Program-made: the position numbers and the translations under genes
Shown: positions 54,801 through 62,689 of the stretch, one piece after another
Layout: each line of letters begins with the position of its first letter
Position numbering within the stretch: the stretch's first letter is position 1
The notes under the pieces: model-generated
Database searches by the model: none
Seen by the model: the letters and a program-made list of their open reading frames with translations, nothing else
Told to the model about the DNA's origin: nothing
Source: Takakia lepidozioides
Lineage: Eukaryota > Streptophyta > Takakiopsida > Takakiales > Takakiaceae
Length of the DNA stretch: 64,000 bases
Reading direction: 5' to 3'
Assembly: GCA_030704615.1 (NCBI GenBank)
Contig: CM060732.1
Coordinates: forward strand, 3,782,001-3,846,000

Positions 54801-56200
54801 AATGAAGATACAGACAACTTGTCACAAAGAGCCAGACTTTTCTTGGAGGGAATTACCCCCATGTTATAGCTGCATGGCATCCACCTTCAGCAGTTACTTC
54901 CCTTCACATATCTCATGGCAGACCATCCCTACTAGTCCATATGCTAACAACTGAAAATTTGTGAAGAAGTTTATATGACATGGCTGGTGTTGTTAAAGAT
55001 TGGGTGGCACATGATAGGCTTTTTTTCTACCAAGGAAAAAGCTGCAGACATTGCAAAAGCTCCTCCACATCAGAAGAACCTTTGAATCCTGTATTGCATT
55101 TAGAAGATTGCTTTACCTGAAAAGACAGACAATGAAGTAGGGATCACTCACAGCTTCTCTAAGAGAGAGTCCGTCATTTCCATACGGAAAGGGTCCTTGG
55201 GGTCAAGCTTCTTGATGATGCTCACCAACTTTGTCACCATGCCACTCATTTTGTTGTACCTGTATTTAAGTCACAACACAGGAGATGGAGGAGTCGATTT
55301 TTAGCATTCCCCATGCCAGTGAAGTTGCTACTCCCTCTCTTTGTGCATCCAGTGGAATAAGGATAAAGCAAACACCAGACCTTGAGACTAACTCTACAAA
55401 TCCCCTGGCATATTTACAGCACAAGTAAAGTGATTGGCCCCTGTGTATGGCATTGAATTGCCTCGAAGTATACTCCATTCCATCAAACTCTTCTTAAAGA
55501 GGAAATCAATATAGTAAGGGTAAGGAAATTTTGCTTCTGACACGAACTACTAGTTGGTTTCATTTTACAGTCTCAAACCCTCTTACAAGAAAGAAAGAGT
55601 GGAAGAGCTCTTTATTTAGACCATGGATCCGGCAGATGAAAATAAATTTATTTTGACCCATTGGATGTTGGCAAGGCTGGCAAATCAACTCCCCCGGCCA
55701 AGCCATCAGACCTTGGCCAGATCTGGAGACAATTACCATCAAGGACCTAAACAAGCAGCTCTCACATGACTGTTGCCACTCACCCGATGAGAAGTGTCCA
55801 TGGATGCACCCATACTAGGGTTTCATCAACAGCAGTCATTTATGACAAGCACTTGCACATGCCTGACAGATTTACAATCACTATAAACCTAATTGAACGG
55901 AATCTCTATGCCCTCTTTCTGGGACAAAGGGTGAAAGGTTCTTCAGCAACTTCTGGAAACGAAAAACCCTACACAATGGAGAATAAGGTCACGGCGCATA
56001 GAAACGTCAATTTTTCATTGACCCAAATTCATAAGTCGGGGAAAGGGAGGGAGACAGAAACCATACTTGGGGTAGTCATCACGGCCAGTGATATTGTAGC
56101 GGCGCATAACACGAACTTCATGCAGGCCGCGCTCTTTCTTCCATTCTAAAAAGTTCACCTTCTTCAGCAATTTCTGCTCATGGTACTTGAGCTTCCTCAT
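48820..56200 (-). CDS. IMP3: U3 small nucleolar ribonucleoprotein IMP3 (five exons)
   Basis: Exons on the minus strand: 56067-56200, 55152-55259, 54795-54869, 49416-49495, 48820-48971. They sum to 549 nt, 182 residues plus TGA. Every junction keeps frame and every intron is GT-AG (donors GTATGG, GTGAGT, GTAAGA, GTATCC). The protein starts [20 protein letters not shown] and contains [12 protein letters not shown]. It passes through [36 protein letters not shown] and [17 protein letters not shown] to [35 protein letters not shown] and NDRLDDYD. Length and sequence match the IMP3 family, whose C-terminal half is an S4 RNA-binding domain. IMP3 joins U3 snoRNA to pre-18S rRNA in the nucleolar SSU processome (established). 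Intron 3 (49496-54794) contains a LINE. The coding sequence is intact, so the gene is probably functional. Confidence 0.95.
49331..49350. repeat. (CA)n microsatellite in IMP3 intron 4
   Basis: About ten CA units. Non-coding. Confidence 0.9.
50177..53726 (-). pseudogene. LINE ORF2: endonuclease, reverse transcriptase, CCHC
   Basis: Endonuclease: [17 protein letters not shown], then after a frameshift near 53676 [37 protein letters not shown]. After a TAG at 53041-53043 comes [11 protein letters not shown] (catalytic His). A one-base frameshift near 52263 precedes the polymerase: [72 protein letters not shown], catalytic FADDFAGIG. Thumb and C-terminal parts follow, with a [19 protein letters not shown] finger. 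The last 683 codons (52228-50177) are uninterrupted. The combination GITLLN plus the CPLC..EDS.HFL..CP finger is common in animal, algal and protist LINEs rather than plant L1 elements (general knowledge). Confidence 0.88.
53693..54463 (-). CDS. LINE ORF1-like protein with three 47-residue repeats
   Basis: An ATG at 54461-54463 begins [16 protein letters not shown]. The ORF ends at 53693, overlapping the start of ORF2. Residues from about 100 to 235 are three tandem copies of a 47-residue unit ([17 protein letters not shown], then [15 protein letters not shown], then [12 protein letters not shown]); in DNA the period is 141 bp (53858, 53999, 54140). No zinc knuckle or RRM is visible. It sits where ORF1 of a LINE belongs, so an RNA-binding or assembly role is inferred only from position. 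The frame is intact. Confidence 0.65.
   Translation of the reverse strand: MANGTISRLDNRGTLKVAMTKSASNRVPHQFNLKEVRPLTGWRAVLDIGDSMGRSRKTTKGNNCNLRVSNRFDALDEVESKQPEGQDAPKCTEPERPESEGFGTLNGLPILKVYTRRTNSIHGVIVPKPSDGQSVPKCAEPERRVTEGFGTLNGLPILKVYTRRAKSIHGVIVPKQSDGQSAPMCAEPVRRVTERFGTLNGLPILKVYTRRAKSTHGVTVPPLQNGWPSRSNHKLPRRQTIHTQRACGWPLSTSQG
55816..55823 (-). promoter_or_regulatory. telo-box in IMP3 intron 1
   Basis: AAACCCTA on the minus strand, 243 bp into intron 1. Telo-boxes are enriched near the start of plant ribosomal and ribosome-biogenesis genes (established). A second copy on the opposite strand lies at 55964-55971. Confidence 0.4.
55964..55971 (+). promoter_or_regulatory. second telo-box in IMP3 intron 1
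   Basis: AAACCCTA on the plus strand, about 95 bp inside intron 1. The pair with 55816-55823 fits the regulation of a ribosome-biogenesis gene but is short enough to occur by chance. Confidence 0.35.
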
Positions 56201-56756
56201 GACTTCTCACTCTTCTCTTTCCCGCTGTTAGCCGAGCACCTTCGATCTGCCACACTTTCACCTTGGATCAAGGGAGGTTTTCTTGCCGCTTCCTAGAGAG
56301 ACACCCACGCAGAGACGAGAAAACTTTGGGTCGTCGAAGAGCCGTAACTTTCACTCGTCGGCTCAACGGTAACTTGGGATTGTTTTTTAATTAATTGATT
56401 GATTAACTTTATTTTTTATTCTAACGACGACCGAAGGTCGGAAGCTAGTTTAGCGTAGAGCAGGAATAGGGTACATAGTGCCTCGTCATCGTCGCCACGT
56501 TTCGTAGACGTCATCACCGTCGTCAAATTCTTTATATCTGCCCGGACTGCCCAAAAATAACTGTCTTGCATTGCAGCGGGGAAGGGACGACGATGCCCAT
56601 GCGTCCTTGAGCGCGGAGGGGTTTCACACACTGGTCAATCTTGGTGGATGTTTTTTCACATAATATAACAGAGACGAGGATAAGCTCTGAAATGAAGAGT
56701 ATTAGCACTTGGCTCCTGTTAGTACCATGATTTGGTATTCTTCCTGATGTTTACAA
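56201..56756. other. IMP3 upstream region / divergent intergenic region
   Basis: Contains the promoter of IMP3 (minus). I found no clear TATA box or UGGCC-type site. A minus-strand ORF of 71 codons at 56416-56631 has no recognisable domain and may be chance. Confidence 0.4.
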
Positions 56757-57206
56757 GGTTCTTGGGAGAGTCGGTTTGGTCTTAGCAGGCCGTGTTTCAA
56801 TCTCTGCCTGCTCAGCTACACGTGGTGGTTCTCACAGACCAATCCGACATTACCTGACTACAGACTCAAGCAGCACACACAAGAGGTCTTTTTGGGTTGA
56901 TGGTCGGTCAAATCCTCCATGGGTCTTGAGACAAGGTCTAGGACACTGTGGTGAGGGCACCTTCTTCTTCCACCTATTTCTCCTTGTTTTGCCCTCTCAT
57001 CAGACTCGGCCCTGAGATGCATATTGAATTCTGTAAGTTAGCTCGTTGGGTGGGTCTGTGGTGGTTTGGAGTGACTTTGACAAGTTATTGCCGATGTGGC
57101 AGCAGGAAAGTATCCAAAAACAGATAACATAGATGAGGAGAAGCTTTGGAATGAACACTTTCCCGACCCCAGTCAATGGTGGGACAATGGAGACAAAAAT
57201 GTGAAT
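56757..57206 (+). repeat. dispersed repeat, copy 2
   Basis: Matches the reverse complement of 39985-40333, which lies inside the CACTA element, with an additional ~100 bp (57000-57100). No CACTACAA ends were found here. It lies between the divergent IMP3 and CMSS1-like genes. Confidence 0.7.
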
Positions 57207-57995
57207 GGTTTTTGTCATCGAACTGTGAAAGAAGCGTGGAGTTCATTTTCAGAACATTGTCCCTCATCTTCTCAAGGCGACTATCCAGGTCAGGAGCAGA
57301 CCTCATTCTGGTATGGCTCATTGGCCTTGTCATTGAAATGTTTGAAATTGTCAAACATACTCTAGCCACTTACTGCTTCTTTCCAAATGCTTTTGTCTCG
57401 AGTATGCTGAAGGTGTCAGTAATTGAGACAGAAAGGTTAATGTCATCAAGACTGTCTCCAGTCCATTGACCACCAAGTGCCTGCCCTCCTTCACAGAGTC
57501 CATGGACAACACCAACTGATGAGTGAAGCCTTAATGTAGTGGAATCTGATTGCAGGAGGGGCGGAAAAGCCACAGAGTGGTCTTGCGATATGATCATCTT
57601 GGATATTCCGGACGGAAGAGGTTACCCTGTTACCCAATGGCAACGTTGATGGAGAAAATCTTATGCCCAGTGTACAGTGGGTAATGATCTTACAAAGCTC
57701 CCTTCCTACTGTTTGTTCTTATAATGACTGTCAATCGAAGTTTTGGTTGTTTTTAGACCTATAATTTTCGGTGGTTGGTTTATGACGGCTTATAACTTCA
57801 TGATTTACATTTTTGGCAGGTCGTTGTGTGTGAGAGAGTTATTGAGATGCACTCGTTTCATGTTGATGATGAGATCCTGTTGAAAGCATACTCGTAGTCG
57901 TGGTGGATGTTGATTCCTAAACACAAGAGTGCGGTAGGGAGTGTTTCAGAGAATGAGGAGGTTATTTAGGACTTGTTCTCGGTGGTTTCGAGCAG
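57207..57995. other. unassigned, probably 5' part of the CMSS1-like gene
   Basis: The N-terminal exons of CMSS1 proteins are poorly conserved and lysine/glutamate-rich. None could be recognised here, but the acceptor at 57995 requires an upstream exon somewhere to the left. Confidence 0.3.
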
Positions 57996-59056
57996 AAGAC
58001 AAAGTAGTTCAGCTCTCAGAAGAAAGAGATCACAATGTAGAGAGTTTAGGGGCACATGTGAAAGCAGTGATTGGGCCCACGTGGAAGGATATCCTTTGTG
58101 GAGAAGACAAGGCTGGAGTGGCAAGTGAAGCTGGCAGCCCAGTTGTTCTAGTCTTCTGCAGCTCTGCTATACAATGTGTTGAGCTTCTGAGGTGAGATAT
58201 ATATTTATATATATGTGTATATATCACCCTCTGGGGTTAAGTCGCTGAGGCGTTTTTCTGTTTGTTCTAATTTGTCACTTTTAATTTGGTTGTTTGTTCC
58301 AACAACGTGAATTCTTGCCCCATGGGCTAGAGTTTCAAGGCAAAAGAGCATGTTTTAGGGAAATCTGACATGACTTAATCCATCCATGACGAGCACAAAG
58401 CACCACATTCAATAAGTTTTCTTGAAGGGGTGATGATGGTGAAAGTGGGTTTGTGGCAGCTGACAGGGAGACTCCCGTGGTTTTATGAACAGGGGATTGA
58501 AGGTGTTCACAGGCAAGTGTAAACCTGTCAAGTTATTTGCCAAGAACATCAAGGTGGAGGAGCAGGTGCATAGAATATCACTTGAGAGCTCGACAATGGA
58601 TACTGTGGTGTTGGCTTTGTGTTCTAGTCTGATTGTTGATCAAGCTTAGTGGCATGCTACATCCTTCAAATTTCAGAGTTACTTACTGCGTTCCTAGAGC
58701 CACACATATGTATCAGATTTTGGATTGCTGAACTCCTACAAGCAGAGCCTCGAAGAGTTGACAGGATGTGAGAAATCTATTGGAGGCCACACTGGTGGAT
58801 ATGCCCAAGTCATGTGTGCAACATTTTCAATTTTATAACCATGTGTAGCAGTAATCAGCTTCAAATTCTCCTTGCAACTGATACCTTGCAGCCTTAATAG
58901 AAGTTGATTTTCACCTGGGGTTCACATATGGATTTTTCTGTGCTTTTCAGGTGACTGCCTTAGAAGAGTGCGTCAATATTGTTGCAGGGACGCCAAACAA
59001 GTTTTTGGATATACATTGCAGCAATCTGTTGCGAGTTCTGTCTTTTTCTCAAGTCC
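57996..59056 (+). CDS. CMSS1/Cms1-like ribosome-biogenesis protein, partial
   Basis: Three exons in frame. 57996-58191 (acceptor TTTCGAGCAG, donor GTGAGA) reads LGAHVKAVIGPTWKDILCG and SPVVLVFCSSAIQCVELL. 58493-58565 (donor GTGCAT) reads GLKVFTGKCKPVKLFAKNIK then VEEQ. From 58951, after CTTTTCAG, comes VTALEECVNIVAGTPNKFLD. The order HVKAV..W...LC, LFAKH/N-IKVEEQ, V.I..GTP matches the CMSS1/Cms1 family, a helicase-like factor associated with the 90S pre-ribosome (family knowledge). Near 59056 the sequence turns into a PPR fragment and the C-terminal third is missing. The N-terminal exons are not found. It is therefore truncated or a pseudogene, although the recognised exons have no lesions. 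Confidence 0.7.
58198..58225. repeat. (AT)-rich microsatellite in CMSS1-like intron
   Basis: TATATATTTATATATATGTG-type repeat just after the donor of the first recognised exon. Confidence 0.7.
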
Positions 59057-59130
59057 ATGATTGTAGGATATGTTGCGAATAGGTGGGGTAAGGAGGCTGT
59101 CAACATGTATGACCAAATGGGGGATTGCTT
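59056..59130 (+). pseudogene. PPR fragment
   Basis: Reads SMIVGYVANRWGKEAVNMYD then QMGD, one PPR-like unit directly after the CMSS1-like exon. The first residues also match the PPR fragment carried by the CACTA element (AMIVGYA). It is a short isolated piece, so a relic. Confidence 0.55.
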
Positions 59131-59131
59131 A

Positions 59132-59184
59132 ACTGTGAGCAGAATCCGTGAGCAGAAAATTCCGTGAGCAGAATTCTGCTCACG
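59132..59184. repeat. CTGCTCACG repeats with a perfect 22-bp palindrome
   Basis: Three GTGAGCAGAA words in a row (59135, 59149, 59165). The last forms a perfect palindrome at 59163-59184 with 11-base arms (CGTGAGCAGAA and its complement) and no spacer. Related words occur at 60888-60950 and 16305-16365. Confidence 0.65.
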
Positions 59185-59277
59185 CTTCAGGATCTTGTCG
59201 CCTATAACCGCGGACGCCTATTCGACTTATAACACCTATTACTGCGCAGACTGGTCAGAATTACAAGCTCGGGTATG

Positions 59278-59440
59278 GATGCTGCTTGGATGAATGAAGG
59301 ATGAATGGAGGATGAATGTTGGTATTACGAATGACACATGGATGAATGAAATAAATATAGTGCAGTGTATTCTAAAGTATGTTGGCAACAATGAATCCAC
59401 ATTGCTGAATTGATTGAGGAGGGGTATGGATGGTTGATAG
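59278..59440. repeat. GGATGAAT array, second site
   Basis: GGATGAATGAAGGATGAATG and similar words, adjacent to copy 2 of the ~260-bp repeat exactly as at 26264-26460. Confidence 0.55.
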
Positions 59441-59517
59441 TGAGGCTCTTACCCAATTGGAAAGAAGGCAGAGAGGTGAACTGGTGCTTCATAAATAAAC
59501 GTTCCAAAACATGCGAT

Positions 59518-59810
59518 TCATTCCGACAAAGAAGATCCAGTGCTACATGAGCTACTGTTCAAAACGAAGGCAGAACTGTCTACAAAGACGCTAGCCCTGC
59601 TCTTTAGAAAACTATGTTTGTTGTGAAGCACAAAAGGGGGAGATGTTTGTAGACTATATTCCGTAGCCGCAGCCTCCGCATAAGATGACAAATAAAAATT
59701 TGTTGGAGGACTTGGGAAAAAATCCGGGTTGGCAAAGAAAGGTAGAAATCGTGGTGTCCTGGGACTCCTGCATTCATACACCAATGAGCAAACTTTGCAA
59801 ATGGTCCGCA
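59518..59810 (-). repeat. dispersed ~260-290 bp repeat, copy 2
   Basis: Shares several blocks with 26556-26850 in the same orientation and order. No methyltransferase-like exon was found next to it here. Confidence 0.55.
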
Positions 59811-60007
59811 TGCCAAACGAGTGCACCTAAGATGAATATGAAAACGATGCGTCCTGAGGTCAACGATCATCCTGGGGTCAACGATTGTACACCAATGAGC
59901 AAACTTCTGGTCACCTGGAAGAAAGACATGACAACGAATAATAAATTATGTAGTCTGAGCAATTTGTCGATGCCATTCATCCCAAATAGCACACCAGAAG
60001 ACCAGCC

Positions 60008-60057
60008 AGATTAAGATGTTGTTGACGACACCTTAATCTGACACATTCGGTGGAAAA

Positions 60058-60120
<63 letters not shown>

Positions 60121-60593
60121 TTTTTATTTTTTTATTTTTATTTTTTTGGGGTTTGTTGGGTTCAATTCTCATATTCGGACAGGGCAGCGAATTAAGGTAT
60201 CGTTGATGATACCTTAATCCCTAGCCCCTGCACACACATGCTTACCGCTAAGGCATGTGTTCCCTCTTCAATAACATCTAATTTGTCACTTTTCGGGGAT
60301 TGTTTTTTTTTTTTTTTTTCCTGTTGGGTTCAATTCTCAGGTTGGCACAAGGCTGGGAATTAAGATGTCGTTGACGACACCTTAATCTGCAGCCCCTCCA
60401 CACACTCACTTACCGGTAATGCATGTGCTCCCTGAGTTGAAATGTCATGTGCCCTTGTTCGGAATTGAGCTACCGTTGAGGGCACTTTTAGGCCTGTTTC
60501 CCTACACAAATTTGAACCCCCCCTATGGTTTTATCGTGGGCTGACATGTGTTGAGATAGGCTGCGAGTTAAGCTGTTGTTGACTACAGCTTAA
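60008..60593. repeat. array of TTAAG...CTTAA palindromes
   Basis: Palindromes at 60008-60039, 60191-60218, 60359-60386 and 60568-60593, each with 12-15 base arms around TG and at most two mismatches (typical arm ATTAAGRTGTCGT). A decayed fifth lies near 60470. The first three sit in ~170-180 bp units that also share TTGGGTTCAATTCTCA and AGCCCCTSCACACAC. Non-coding. Confidence 0.7.
60057..60120. repeat. poly(A) followed by (CA)n
   Basis: About 35 A then about 14 CA units. A T-rich stretch (60121-60150) follows. Confidence 0.9.
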
Positions 60594-60887
60594 TGTCTTC
60601 TTCCCTGCGCATGCTCATCCCTGATGATACATGTTGTTGCAGTCATCCATGGTTTACTCGTCTAGGCAATTTTTCATCTGATAATCATCCAGCGTTCATC
60701 CATTCCCGTTTGCGTTCATCCCACATACATTCATCCGAAACCTTTTTCATCGCATTTTCGTGCCACATTGTCGTCATGGAGCATGTCTATCTTCGATCCG
60801 ATCGAACAGACACTGCGTCCTTGCAGTGGAGTTCGTGTCCACGGCTATAGGCCCACTTGTTCCCTCGGTTTTGGGGTCCGCATCAGT

Positions 60888-60950
60888 AATCTGCTCACGC
60901 TTTCAATCTGCTCACGCATCAAGGAATCTGCTCACAGGTTCTGCTCACGC
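60888..60950. repeat. four AATCTGCTCACGC words
   Basis: AATCTGCTCACGC at 60888 and 60905, a shorter copy at 60925 and TTCTGCTCACGC at 60939. Preceded by CCACGGCTATAGGCCC, as at 16263. Confidence 0.6.
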
Positions 60951-61920
60951 CTTAGCTGCCCTCGACCAAATGATACAGACAGGGGTGACCCCCCATGAGA
61001 TCACGTACATTTGTTTTCCCAAGGCCTGCCAGCCTAGTAGCTCTTGAAAAAGGCACAGAGGTACATGCTGACGTCCTCAAAGTTGGGATTGTGTCTGATT
61101 ATATCCTAGAGATTGCCCTTGTCAACATCTATGCCAATGCGGGAGCTTAAAGAGTGCACGTCAATTGTTCAACGATATGGCTCAATGATATGTCAACACG
61201 TGGTCTCATGGAGCACCATGATGGCAGGATATGCCCAGCATGGGTGTGGTCGGGAGGCCTTCGAACTATTTGAACAAATGCAACAGGAAGGGTTGAAACC
61301 GGACAGTATCACCTTTCTCTGTCTTCTCTATGCATGTAGCCAGGCGGGCCTGGTGGATGAAGGCCGCCACTACTTTGATTGCATGAGTCAAGGTCATGGC
61401 CTTACTCCTGGAGTGGAGCATTTTGGCTGCAAGGTGGATCTTCTTGGCCGTGTAGGGCAATTGGATGATGTCGAGGACTTCATTGATGACATGCAGCCAA
61501 TGGAACCAGACGCTTCACTGTGGGGGGCCTTGCTTGCTGCCTGCAAAATTGGCAACGTAGAGCTAGCAGAATGTGCAGCAAATCCCTTCTCTAGTTGGAT
61601 CCACTACCAGCTGCAACTTACATGCTACTATCAAGCATATATGCAGTGGCTGGCAGATGGGACGATGCAGCAAATGTGAGAACAATGATTTGGGGGCAGG
61701 TGTGACAGAAGGAGCCTGGGCATAGTTGCATTGAGGTAGACGACCAGGTGCAAAAATTCATGGCAGAAGACATATTGCATCCACAAATGGAGGAAATTCA
61801 TGCGAAGATGAAGAAATTGTCCAAGGACTGGGTATATGCCTGACATGTGTTTTGTATGGCATGATATGGAGGAGGCACTATAACGAGAAATGAACATGAA
61901 TGTGAGAAGCTTGAGCATTC
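60951..61920 (+). pseudogene. PPR protein pseudogene, PLS class with E and partial DYW region
   Basis: Frame-shifted PPR units precede a long clean stretch: VVSWSTMMAGYAQHGCGREA, FEQMQQEGLKPDSITFLCLL, GLVDEGRHYFDCMSQGHGLT, DLLGRVGQLDDVEDFIDDMQ and EPDASLWGALLAACKIGNVE. It then frameshifts into a degenerate E/E+ region (GHSCIEVDDQVQKFMAED-like) and the start of a DYW domain, with stops at 61844 and near 61880. Intact relatives act in organelle RNA editing or processing (family knowledge). There are several lesions, no start codon context and no signal for an organelle transit peptide. Confidence 0.8.
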
Positions 61921-62689
61921 AGTAATCAGGAGATCCTGCCAAGATGTGCTTTACACGTAGAAAATATCGATTACATTAAAACTGTAGTTTGGTATATCTT
62001 TGAACAGACTGTGTAAAACATTGAAAACATATATCAATATCAAGACAATTGTTTTTTATCAAGGCGATCAGTCTTTATGAAGACAATTATCTTTTATCAA
62101 GACAATAAAACTAAATGATGAGAAACTAAACGATGAGCGATAGAAATAAACAACCGACCTCCTATCCAGACGAAACAAATGCTAAACAAAAAGAAAAATA
62201 CAGAAAACGGGGTTCAACTCCCCCTCATTTTTTGGGCATAGATAGAGGTAGTTGCATCAAACAATGAAATGTGGAAACGTGACATGGTAGCTTTGGCAAC
62301 ACCCCACCATTTTTCTTGCGCGAAACAATGAAATACGGGATGTGTATGTGACACCATGCGCATGACCCCGCCCTTTTTGTGACCCCGCCCTTTTTGCGAG
62401 GTTTCTCCTGTTGCATTTCGTTACAAGGCGGTGTCCCCGTTTGCGTGTCTCTGTGTGCGTCTGCCTTTGTGGTTGCTGGAATCATGGCTGGTGTGGAGGG
62501 ATAGCACCAACAATGCAGGAGAAATTCACAATGAGGAGGAGAAGAAGCCTTTGGAGGGGGGAGGTCACATTAATCTGAAAGTGAAGGGTCAGGTAATGGA
62601 AGCCCGTGGCATTTTTGTAGGGTTTGTTTCCCTGTTGGGCTTGAAGTTGTTAGGATCGTAGAGAATGGCACTTCTGGGCATGTGAAGAT
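61921..62689. other. no recognised gene; short ATCAAGACAAT repeats
   Basis: Four imperfect TATCAAGACAAT words at about 62035-62106. The rest is A-rich or low in information, with no ORF of note. It separates the two PPR pseudogenes. Confidence 0.4.
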
